64,000 bases of DNA from Sodiomyces alkalinus F11 (Eukaryota; Ascomycota; Sordariomycetes; Glomerellales; Plectosphaerellaceae), in NCBI RefSeq assembly GCF_003711515.1, contig NW_021167089.1, forward strand, positions 379,296-443,295, in the 5' to 3' direction. The stretch's first letter is position 1, and each line of letters starts with the position of its first letter. This document shows positions 12,900-23,298 of this stretch, piece after piece. The notes beneath the pieces were generated by a model. That model was not told where the DNA came from and ran no database searches. It saw only the letters and a list, made by a program, of their open reading frames with translations. A program made the translations under genes and the position numbers.

Positions 12900-14076
12900 C
12901 AGATAACTAATCGAATCGAATCGAGGCGGCGTCGTCAAGGAAAACGGGGGGAGAAGTCGAAGAAAAAAAAGATGAAGGTGGGTGGCCACGGGAGGCGCCG
13001 GGCCTCCTCTTCTTTCTGGTTCTGCCCGTAGGTTTTTGGAACGAAGTGCGCAATAAACCCCGGTCCGGGTTTCGTTGCCGGCGAGAGGAAAATCAGACGT
13101 TTATTTGGGCGGTGCGGTGCGGAGGGGGCGGGACGATCGGGACGGATTGATAATAATGAGCAAGGAGGGGGTTGAGGCTCAGCCTTCAGGGCAGCAATTG
13201 CGCATAAAGGTACACTCGTGCCCCTCTCCTCTCCCCATAGGTATACCGCGATGTCCGATTCTAGATGATTCCTTTTCGACGACCTATCGAAAAGTAATCC
13301 GCTCGCCTGTGTCTGGAGAAGTCAGGCGATGAATATTAACATCGTATGGTAGATAAGATGGATCCCGAAGTTATGTGAAAAAGTAAGTGGAGGAAAGAAA
13401 AACGAAGGGGAATGACATGTTTTGTCAGGGGAGATAGAGGACCGGAAGAAGAAGTGGAGGGGTCGTAATCCTGAGAGAACAAGGGGGGGTATTGGTGGGG
13501 TCGAGGGGATTGAAGTTGGCGGAAGGGAGAGGAAAGGAGGGGAGGGGGGAGGGGAGGGGAAGACAAAAAATTACCAGATGGGGCGAGTTGAGCGTGATAG
13601 AAGGCTGACAGGTTGATCCGCCTTACGCCTCGAATCGAATGGTTTGGTTGTATCGGCGTCGCTTAGCGACTTTCGGCGAGGAAGTCGAGTCGGGGATGGG
13701 GATAGTTAATTATAATACGAAAAATATATTCTGAAAATCTCGTCCGCCGATCTCCGTTGTCGGTGTGGTAATCGTGGAAGCCGGATGCAATGGTGGTAAG
13801 AAGTTTGTGTCCTGGCTAAAGGGGGAGCAAGAAGAAGGGTAAAAAGTGAGCAACGCGTGAGCGGAAGGCGCTGATCGTTGGAGAGATGCGTTGGTAGTTT
13901 GGCCTCACGTCTTTGGAACCGTTCGAGCTCAGAGAGAAAACGAGATGGCAAAGAGAATGAGATGCAAGAGTTGTCTGTAGACGGTGATAGAGCTCAGAGG
14001 ATTGAGGGATTTGAGAATTTCGGTGTGGGAGGGGAGCTAGGTTTCATGGGAGATGCCGCATGACGGTCCCGTTTTG

Positions 14077-14134
14077 GGGTGCTGCCTTGGGTGCTGCCTT
14101 GGGTGCTGCCTTGGGTGATGCCTTGGGTGATGCC
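14077..14134. repeat. 12-bp tandem repeat (GGGTGCTGCCTT)
   Basis: Five adjacent copies; the first three read GGGTGCTGCCTT and the last two GGGTGATGCCTT. It is intergenic with no known role. Confidence 0.95.
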
Positions 14135-16555
14135 TGGGGATGTTGCCTCGGGATGGCGGTGATGATGATAGAGAAGGTGGTGAGGGTGTGCTAAAAGGCA
14201 ATGCCCAAACTAAGCTAGCCCGAGAGTGGATGAAGCTGCGTCAGCAAGACGAGGTCTTGCAGGTTATCGGACAAGTAACAGTACCTGCAGGGAGGTACGG
14301 AGTACACTAATTACACAATGGGGTTCTAGGGGTTCTTGAGGTTCTTGAGGTTCCGCTAGAAAAGGGTCGTCATGTTCATGCTCGTACTCCGTAAGGCAGT
14401 GTGGAGCCCATCAAATCGATGAGCTGGTGGGTCCGTATGTAAACCAACTTGAGATGAGATGATGATTAATTAGGGGCGTAGGTGAATGTGATATTGCAGG
14501 AGGGAGTGGCGTTGGTGGGGATGCCCTGTGAGATGGCGAGGAAAAAAGACGTAGACAGACGGGCAGGGCAGGTGAGATGGACAGAAAGACGGTTTCCGTA
14601 ATTAAATGGTCGGGCTTCTTCGGGCTCGGGGCTGACGGTCCTTGAGGTACTGTTGCTAAATGCAAAGGGAAGGAATGACCCCCCGAGCTGCGGGAAGGTC
14701 CCTTCCCCCTTCCCGATTCAAGCAAGTCTTTTCTCGATGTGAAAAATGCTGGCCCGGGGTGGAGCGGGGTAAAGCGCCGTTGGAGGCTGTTGGGGAATTC
14801 GGGAAGTAGCGACTACCTTACAACGGTACCTTAGTCGAAATCGCCACGATGACGATGACGTCTCTTCGTCTCTTCGAGGTTTCCGTTTCGCTGCCAAGAC
14901 CCGTAGCCGGCGTCTTTTCGGTGTGGTGTCCTTGTCTTCTTGCCTTGCTGCACCTTGAATTAGGTTAGTTCCATGATCTTTTCTTTGCTGCCTTGGTACG
15001 GAAGTACGGAACTTTCGGAACAGACCTTTTTTTCTTCTTCTTCTCCTCGCACTGAAAACACCGCCCGAAAACCTACGGCCTGAACTTCACCCTTGCACTT
15101 TTGCCAGGGTCTCCAGAGAGAACACGAAGAAACGAAACGTTGAAGCTTAGATGGGCTGTGATCTGTACTTGGTCCGAAATTCTCGTACCTTGACGACCCT
15201 GGAAACTTACACAGACCCAGACCCGAGGCCTCGGTGAACGAAAGCGGCTTTCCCCCCCTCAATTATTTCTTCCCAGATTCCCTTGTCGCTGCTTTGGCCC
15301 TCACTTCGAATACCGGATTTGATCGACATCGGGCAAAACATGGGCAAGGCGGTTTGCTTGCGCCCGGGGTGCCGCCCTGAATTTCCAACTTGCAACCCAG
15401 CAAGTAATAACTACCTGTAACCTCCAATCCACAAATCCGCCATCCACGGCATCGTCACATACCAAGACGGGGAACAGCCAGTCAATTCCCATCCCCGTGA
15501 TCCTCCCACGAGGAGTCGTCTCTACCCGCTGGCTTCGAGACGTGGTTTCTTTGCTTCCTTTGGTGTCGCTCTAGACACTTTTTGCACTATGGGAGGGGCC
15601 ATGGCTCGATAGCAGGATTGACATTGTTAGGCTGCAATCATTTTGCGACCCAACCATTACATTACTTCGCCAAACAATTGCCTTATCCCGCGCCACAGGG
15701 GCCCTTGGTTTCGAAACAATTCCACTCTCTTCTTCTCAGGTCTGCGCTCCCTGGCCTGACCGGGCAACTTCGTCCATCAATCACATCGAGTTGAAGACTC
15801 ACAACTGAGCCTGTGCCCTTCATAAACATAGCCGCCAGACTCGCTCATGCTCCAAAGCGGGGTCCCTCTCTGCGCCGAGCTTCGTCTGATCACGTCTTGC
15901 GCAACTTCTTGTGGCTCATCTCTTTTTGACACTAATAATAAGCTCAGCTTGTGTCTCTAGTTCTCTATGTAACCCGATCTTACTCTAGGGAATATCCGCT
16001 ACGCCGTGCGCCGTGCGCCGTTCCAATCTGATCCAAGCAGTGCGAGTAACCCCCTTTGATCTTCGACTAATCCCTGGCTACACAGACAAAAATTGCACAT
16101 GGGGTCAAGTGATGGGTTGGGTTTTCTTTGGGTTGTTGATCTGAGGTTGGTTCGGGTTTCCCATCTGAAAACCAGCCCGCCATTCTGAACTATGCGCAAC
16201 CATCAACCCCCCCCCCCCCAAACTCCGTCGTCGGGTAGCGACCTTCCATGGCTCTTAACCCCCCTCGCACGAGGCCCGGGCTCAACTTCTCAAGGATCAC
16301 CCCGGGAGACGAGGGATTTGAGAAGAAAACGCAGTGGCACAAAATCGGCGACCAGACTTGCTTTCAAAGCCGACGTCATCACCAGATTGCTTAGCTCTTA
16401 CCAATGCTACCAGGTTGCCATTTTCAACGTCACACGCGACTCCGGTAGGAACCAGAGTGCCCACATACCTGAACCTCCTTTCTGTATCCCCATTCTTTTC
16501 TCTTGTTCCCAAGGTAACGGGCACTACTCTCATACTGTTGCATGAGTTGATATGG

Positions 16556-16556
<1 letters not shown>

Positions 16557-16594
<38 letters not shown>
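16557..16594. repeat. Homopolymer of 38 G
   Basis: An uninterrupted G-run between GGC and CAAAAG, about 230 bp downstream of the stop codon of the bleomycin-hydrolase-type gene. The length may be affected by sequencing error. Confidence 0.9.
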
Positions 16595-16596
<2 letters not shown>

Positions 16597-16827
16597 AAAG
16601 TACACTGCGATTACGAGAACGAGGTAATGAAGATGTTCATCGATTAACGCCAACTTTTCGTATTCGTTGCATGTCCTGGTTCTGTAAATGCGCCAATAGA
16701 CCTAGTATTTGGCATTGCGCTTTCCTACACTTTCCAGGGAAATATCACATCCATATTCGACCGTCAGAGGGCTCAGGTTGGAAATCTATATCATCACTGA
16801 CGCTGGCCCACTTGCATTACAGAACCA

Positions 16828-18533
16828 TCACGCAAGACTCCCCATGGGATCCCATAGAGGAAGTACGACAGGCGTCTTCTTGAGCACGTCCTTGACCTCC
16901 TTGGCGAGGTACAGAGGGTCCACGACAGCCTGGTAGACAAACTCATCCATCCACGCATCGGACATGACGAACCAGCCCTTCTGCCCGGACCGCTCGCCCC
17001 AGCTATTCTGCACCCGCCACCGCACCGTGCCGCCCTGGGAGTCGACATGCACGCCCGTGAGGACCATGGCATGCGTCAACTGCGATTCCCTTGCGCGGAG
17101 CCGATCCGCCTTGTCGAGCCCCCGCAGCCCGACGCCAAAGCCGAGCTCGCAGTCGAAGAGGTCGAGGTCCATCATGCCGAATGTGGCGCTGCTGAACTTG
17201 CCGACGTCGGAGCCGAAGAACACGGGCTGCCCCCCGCGGAGGCTGGCCACGCAGGCGGCCTTGAGGGTGTGCATGTCGACGTTGACGTAGGTGACGGGCC
17301 TGCCCCCGACGACGTTGCCGAGGCGGTCGACGGTGAGCCGTGTCAGCGGCGGGTGGCGGGGGTCGTGCACGAGGGAGACCATGTTGGTGGCGCGGTGGAG
17401 GGCGCAGGGCGCGAGCGAAAAGACGCAGGGTGTGGTGCGCAGCTCGTGTGCCTGGCCGTCCGCGTCCTCGTACGCCCAGGTGAACTCGGCACGGGGGTCT
17501 GGCGGCGGCCCGAGGGTGACGGTCAGGACGCCTAGGATAGCGCGAAGCATGCGGGCCTTGGCGTATGTGACGGCCTGCGAGGCCGTGGTGGCCTTGTCCT
17601 CCTCGTCTTCTTTCTCCCTTCCATCCTCCTTTTCCTTCTCCTTCTCCCGCTCGACAAGACGACGGAGGACTACGGCATACTCACGCAGTTGGGACCTGAG
17701 GATCCTGTTCAGGACAGACGAATTTTTGGCGTTCCATGTATCCGGGTAGAGGGACTGCGGCACGAGCCCGTACTTGCTAACAAGGTTGCTGACCATGTCC
17801 CACTGGCCGCCGTCGGAGATGGGTTCGGCGAGGAGGTGCTGCACGAGGCGGGAGTCGAGGTGGTATCCGTGGGCGGCGGTGTCGATGACTTGCTCGAGGA
17901 ACCAGTTGGCCTTTTCCAGCTTGTCCCAGAAGAAGAGGTAGGACTGGGAGAGCTCGAAGGCGGCGAGGTCGTACCGCTTCATGAGGGCCACGCGAAAGAC
18001 GTTGGTCGCGGCGAAGAGCCAACAGCGGCCCGAGGCGTTCTGGTTGGTGACCGGACTGCCTTCCAGGGGGATACGGACGTTGAAGACGTGGGGGTCGGCG
18101 CGGATAGTGGCCGCGGAGATGAGGGCCTTGCGAGGATCACCGACGCTGAGAGCCATGAGAGCGAGCCTTTGGGAATAGTTGTGAGCACAAACATCTTTTC
18201 AGGATTTGGGGGGGGGGGGGGGGTTGGCTGGGGTGAAGTAGGGATTTTGGTGGGTAGTTCATGTCACCACACATACCTATTCTTGGGCTCTTCGAGGAAA
18301 CGGCGCTGCCATGACTGGACAAGCGGCAGCGAGAGGCTCTGGGGCTTACGGGCAAGGCAAGCCGATTTCTCGTTCATCTGGTTGGATTCGGGACTCTCCT
18401 GGTGGCCATTGCGAATATGCACCCCGTCAAGACCCTGATGGAGGGTCTCGTCGGTCATGACCTCGGCGGACATGATGACATGAGGCGGGGGCTTGGAGGG
18501 TTTACCCCCCATGCTGATGAGAAGCCAGGACAT
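16828..18533 (-). CDS. lap3: Bleomycin hydrolase / Gal6-type cysteine aminopeptidase (C1B)
   Basis: Papain-fold self-compartmentalising aminopeptidase that trims peptides and inactivates bleomycin and homocysteine thiolactone in yeast. Exons 18533-18277 and 18166-16828 join in phase (donor GTATGT, acceptor CCAAAG) and give 531 residues, near the family norm. The catalytic cysteine is in NQNASGRCWLFA, the histidine in LTHAMVLTG and the asparagine in VQNSWGE. Two in-frame ATGs are possible: 18533 (MSWLLIS...) and 18512, which starts MGGKPSKP and would fit an N-myristoylation signal. An acidic/Lys-rich insertion (EREKEKEKEDGREKEDEE, near residue 255) looks lineage-specific. The intron contains a 16-G run (18208-18223). 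Its tail continues to Leu-Ala, so the C-terminal extension that yeast Gal6 uses to plug its own active site appears to be present in some form. Confidence 0.92.
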
Positions 18534-19180
18534 GGAAAAGATGATTGCCAGTAAAGGGTGTGAAGAGAGGAAAGGGGGTAGGTAGGGATGAAAACAAGGG
18601 GAACGAGTTGGTGGTTCGACTCGACAAATTTGGAGGGAGACGCAGGTAAGGAGAGAAGTGATGAGGACAGAGAGCAGACAGACTATGGCGGGGCTTTTAT
18701 TATGACCAGATATTCGTAGGCATTCAGAATGGGCTTCATATTGTTTGCGGCTTCAGGTGGCGTCGGAAGGTTTGAGGATGAGGGAAGTGTAAGTGGTGTA
18801 AGTGGTGTAAGTGTACGGACAACAGGCAGGGCACCTACACAAAACGAGGTGCTACTAGCTTAGGTACTTACGAAGGTACCTTACCTTGGGTAAGTACTAG
18901 TACAGTCCGCTACGATGACACGAACGACGAAAGAAGAGAAGGCAAGGGATTCAATTCAATGAGATGCCTCCAATTACAACGTAGACTAGACTCAAGACAT
19001 TTACAAAGCAGCCTATCCACTGACCAAAGCTTGTCGTGGCACAGAAGTAGAACGACAAAACCGGTCTAGTACACAAGGCAACTAACTGCATTGAAACAAC
19101 ACCCGTCTCCAAACACACACATCTCCTTCTACCTAGTTACCACCTTGCCAGGATGGAGGGGGGTACATCTTGCGACCCGT
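18534..19180. other. Promoter of the bleomycin-hydrolase-type gene and 3' region of hex1
   Basis: No gene is seen. 18850-18910 carries a cluster of the dispersed intergenic motif family (AAGGTACCTTACCT and GTAAGTACTAGTAC). 18788-18812 has a short GTAAGTGGT repeat. Confidence 0.55.
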
Positions 19181-19897
19181 TTACAGGCGAGAGCCGTGGA
19201 TGACCTTCATGTCGACAGCAAGCTCGCGGCCGCCGTCGTCAAGGACGAGGACACGAACGCTGCCGCGGCCGCTCTCGAAGGCCCTGCGGAGACGCTCCCA
19301 CAGGTTGGACTGCTCAATGACGGGCATGCCCTGCTTGACATCGCCAGTCTCGGTCATGGCGACGACGCGGCCGTCGGCCATGTCGAGGACGCGGTACTGC
19401 TTGAAGACGGGGCCGAGCATGGTCTGGACCACGACGCTGGGCTCGGGGTTGGAGATGAAGGACGACTCCTCGTGGAGCTGCTTGGTGAACAGGTCGACAC
19501 CCAGGTAGCGGTACTGGCCGGTGGCGGCCGAGGTGGAGATGCGGATGACCTGGCACGGGCGGCCCTGGAGCATCAGGAAGTCGCCCATGCGGATGTGGTG
19601 GCAGGGGATGGTGACCGTGTTGGGCAGGTAAGGGCCCTGCTTGGGGGGGCACGGGCGGGAGCGGGTGCTGACGGAGGTGCGCGTCTCGCGGACGTCCCGG
19701 TCAACGACGGGGTCCTGGCGGTCTTCGGGAACAAGGCGGTCAGCCAAGTTCTTGAGCCCCTGGCGGAGGGAGCGGTAGTTGCCTTCCCAAATTTGGGGAG
19801 AAAAGGAAAATTTCGCAACATGGAAATTCAAACCGAAACCAAAACACCAAGGAGATTGTAGGGCTCAAAACTCACCATCTTCATCGTAGTAACCCAT
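19181..19897 (-). CDS. hex1: HEX-1, Woronin body major protein
   Basis: Self-assembling matrix protein of the Woronin body, the peroxisome-derived plug that seals septal pores after wounding; found only in filamentous ascomycetes. The canonical frame uses exon 19897-19876 and exon 19782-19181 (93-nt intron, donor GTGAGT) and gives 207 residues starting MGYYDEDGNYRSLRQG. The eIF5A-like core is clear: TVTIPCHHIRMGD, GRPCQVIRISTSAATGQYRY, LGVDLFTKQLHEESSF, then AMTETGDVKQ. The protein ends in Ser-Arg-Leu, a type 1 peroxisomal targeting signal. Canonical starts in relatives fall at the same MGYY motif. Two upstream exons stay open in the same frame (separate entry), so a longer isoform is possible. 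Confidence 0.95.
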
Positions 19898-21234
19898 CTT
19901 GGCCTTGATACGGTCGCGAAGGCGGCGTCTGGGGGGTTCGACGGTTTCCTCGGTAACCTTGTAAGAAGCGTTGTCCTTGTAAACGGGAGCCTGGCTACGG
20001 CCCTCGACGGTGAATTCGGATTGGCGGAACTCGGACTGGGCCTTGGGAGGAGGGCAAGGACGTTCGACAGTCACTTCCTCGCAGCGGTAGCTAGGCTGGA
20101 AGCGTTCGCGGTATTCGCGTTCAATGCAGTCGATGGGAGTGTCGTAGTGGCGGTGGTGACGATCAACCTCGACGAAGGTCTGGGAGTAGTTGTTGGGGCG
20201 TTGGGGTCTGGTTGGAAGGTAAAAGGGAAAAGAAGGAGGAAGATGTCAGTCGGAGGAAAAACGAAGGGGAAATTCTTCACCGGTGTTTTCAATCGTCACT
20301 CGGTCAACCGGGGCGGAAGAAGAAAAACGTGCATGGGCCATTGGGAAAAGGAAAGAAAAGCAAGGCTTGCTTGCTTGCGTGCGTGCTGTGTTGTTGCTTG
20401 GGTCTCGGGCAACGAGCCCCGGCGGGTGGATGTCCAGTGGGATGGATTATGCAGGCGGACAACGACAAATCAATCTCGCCAAAATAGGGGTGGCTTGGGC
20501 GGTCTGAGGGCTGAAGTGATAAAGTGATAAATATCACTTGGCCAGGACCAGGGTAGGGGGTGGGGGGGAGCGAGTGGGCTGGGGGGTGAAGGGAAGAAGA
20601 ATACGAGGAGTAAAACGGGGACGGCACAGGAGAAATCAGGCCAGCCCAAGGACAGAAAAACGAAGAGGGAAAAAAAAGATGGTCTGTTCTTCGCCTTTTT
20701 GCCTGTGGACCGCCGTTCTCTTGGTCGTCCGCTCTCCGCTCGCTACCTTTTCAAATCGACATGAAGCGTGATTTGATTTGGTTGAGAACATCCGGACAGC
20801 GTCCGAGCAGATGGGCAGCGAAGTTGAGGACGCGAAACAAGATAAAACGAAACAAAACAAAAAATTGCGACATACCGGTACTCTTCGTAGGTGGTCTGGA
20901 TCTCTTGACGGAAGCCCGGACGGTGGTAGTGTTCTTCGTAGCGGACCTCTTCTTCGCTCAAGCGTTGCTGTTGCTCCTTGCGAGGAGGAGGGAGTTGCTG
21001 CTCGGCAGCGACGGGGGCGGAAGCGGCGAAAGAAGAGTCTTGACCTCCCGGTCCGGCCTCGGGCTTGGGAGGGAAATGGACCTCGACTTGCTCCTGATGA
21101 ACGGTCTCGGTGACCGTCTGGGTCTGGGTCTGGGCCTCGCTGTCCTTGTAGGTGGACGGGAAGACGCTGAAGGGAACGGGGACGCGAGCCTCAAAGTCCA
21201 GGATGGGCGACTGTTGGCGTGGCGCAAAGAGGAG
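19898..21234 (-). other. In-frame, AUG-free upstream exons of hex1 (long-isoform leader)
   Basis: Exon A (about 21234-20876) and exon B (20207-19876) join through a 668-nt intron (donor GTATGT, acceptor AACCAG) in phase and run without a stop into the canonical HEX-1 start at 19897: 223 sense codons. Composition is protein-like (YEEHYHRPGFRQEIQTTYEE, then DTPIDCIEREYRERF, then RRRLRDRIKAKM), charged and aromatic. There is no ATG in any frame in either exon before 19897, nor on this strand back to about 21732. An in-frame CTG at 21201 has A at -3 and G at +4. HEX1 genes with N-terminally longer products are known in sordariomycetes; how this one would be initiated is not shown. Confidence 0.65.
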
Positions 21235-23298
21235 CTATTCTTCTTGAGCGTGACCTTCCGTTGGTGACGAAAGGAAAAGCAAAAGAAGAATGAGAACCTC
21301 TTGCTTTGTTTTCCTAGAAAAACAAAGTAGAAGGGGGGAAAAAGGGAAGAAGCCGGGCTTTAATGGCACCACGCGCTTCTTGTGCTTTTTCTGTTGTTCT
21401 TTGCTTTTCTTGAGGTTTAAAGGGTAAGAAGCGCTTGACGATGGATGATAGAAGGAAGGCGGTTAGGTATGGAAGAAGAAGAAAACGAGGAGATACGACA
21501 GTCGGGAGAGGGCGATGCGTATGGGGTTTTGTGGCCGGGGGTTGTGTTTGGCTCGTTGCACCGTTGCGTGGCAGAGGGTTGCCGCGGTAGTGAGAGGAGA
21601 GTGGTACAGTGTAGGGGAGGCCAGGGTGTATATAATACAGACGAGGGGTGTGTGTATCGAGGCGTTTTGAGAAGAAGGCTGGGGGAAGAAAAAGTACGTT
21701 GTACGGAGTACGTTGTAACGAGTGGTTGTGACATGCTACCTTGGTGGACGAACGAAAAAGAAAGAAAAAGGGGGGAGTAAGATTTGTTGTCCTCAGCTCA
21801 GGCGAGATGAGGACCGCGAATCCTGGGATATTGTGTTGGTATTTGTTTACATTCGATCAAAGAGGTTTAGCTCGGAGTGATAGCTTCAGCTTAGGGCCAT
21901 GTACCTGCGGATCCTTACCCCTGAATTGCCCACACTGCACGTAAGGTATTCCTGCTATTCCTGTGTAAGGTACAACGTACGAAATAAGTACAAAGTCCGA
22001 TCGTCCCCTTTAGCCTCTCCGACGCTTTTCAGGGCGACGCGTCTAGGCTCATCTGAGGACGTGTCTAATCAACTAATCAATCACGATAATTATCGGCTTG
22101 GCCTGAACCTCGGTTGTTCCTCAATCGACCCAGCCATCTGCATTTGCATTTGCGTTGCAAGGGCTTGCTTGGCCTTTCGAGACGGCTGGGAATGCACGTG
22201 ACATGATGGCACTCAGACAGAACGACCATCTCACATCCTACGCAGTATGAATGCCTAATTGCAGCTCTGTGCAGGAGAGCCCACAGGGAACCTGCTCTAC
22301 CGTCCTCTCAATTGGTCTAGGCCTTGGCGATCCAGCAGCAAGTCGAGCCCCAACCACCTCGTGTTCTTGACCGTCCCCCGTGGACGCCCTCGATTGGATG
22401 TCGGCGATCGCTGATTTCAGCGATGTGCAAGAAGCTAAGGTTAAGGTACAACGTACAACGTACTCGGCTTGTTAAGTTGTTATTACCTTTTATGCATGTT
22501 GGCTGTCTGTACAGATACAGCGTAATAATTGTGCTAGGCCAAGCTGCGACGACGCCATCTTGTCCCCACTCCCCCACAAACCCCCTGGTCCTACTTTCAG
22601 CCTGTGCCGTGTCGTGCCGTGTCGTGTGTCGTGTCTTGCGCGTTCGTGTCACAAGTGCGAACGAACGGTCTCCAGACGACTTCAGGGAGAGCTAGTGGTG
22701 TCCTAATTATCCTCGTTCTGACCCAGCAAAGTCGACTCACAGAACTCTTTCCAGCCTCCCCAAGCTGTCTCTTATTGCCTTTCGTCTTGGAGTTTAGGTT
22801 CTTATATCATTACGATGGAAGGGGCCCTAATTAGCACTTGTTGGTTTCCCAGCCTCCTCTGATTCCTTGTGCTTGGCCGTTGCTCTGGCGATAGATGTTG
22901 GTTGGTGCTGACTAATTCCTTTGTAGACTTCGTCCCGATACGCTGTACACGGATGAATGTGCCTCGGTACCCTGATATTTGTGCGTATCGTATGCAATTG
23001 GACAAACGGGTTAAAATCATTACTAAGCATTTGTTCTAAAGCGGACAAAGTACGGATCTATACCTAACTTTTAGGTACCTCAGACAGTGGAAATGCCCCG
23101 CATCGACGTAATCTGAACAAGTTGTGTGTCAACTCGACGAGCTTCGGTGCCCCTCCAGACATTTTGCCTCTCCATCAACCACCAGTTAAGGGAACTCGCC
23201 CTCGTCTTCATCCTTTTCTTTTTCTTTTCTTTCTTTGCTCGAGGACCAGGACCAGGACCAGGACCAGCTCCCGTTCCCTCGTGCTACCCTGATCCACC
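21235..23298. other. Divergent promoter region of hex1 and the Rqc2 gene
   Basis: No gene is recognised. It contains copies of the intergenic motif (GTACGTTGTACGGAGTACG at 21694-21712; ACAACGTACAACGTAC near 22448) and, directly before the Rqc2 start, a TTTCTTTT tract and a GGACCA direct repeat (about 23242-23267). Confidence 0.55.
21627..21637 (-). promoter_or_regulatory. Possible TATA element of hex1
   Basis: The minus strand reads GTATTATATAC about 390 bp upstream of the open upstream exon. The position suits a core promoter, but no transcription start can be confirmed. Confidence 0.3.

Larger units (their letters stand above)
12749..16827. other. 4 kb intergenic region
   Basis: No gene is recognised. 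The first part is the promoter and leader of the DUF8035-type gene, with GAA/AGA runs at 12868-12900. It also contains a 12-bp tandem repeat (14077-14134), G/A-rich runs at 13490-13560, copies of the intergenic GTACGGAGTAC motif (14296) and a very long G-run (16557-16594) downstream of the bleomycin-hydrolase-type gene. Short open frames here lack codon bias and domains. Confidence 0.55.
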
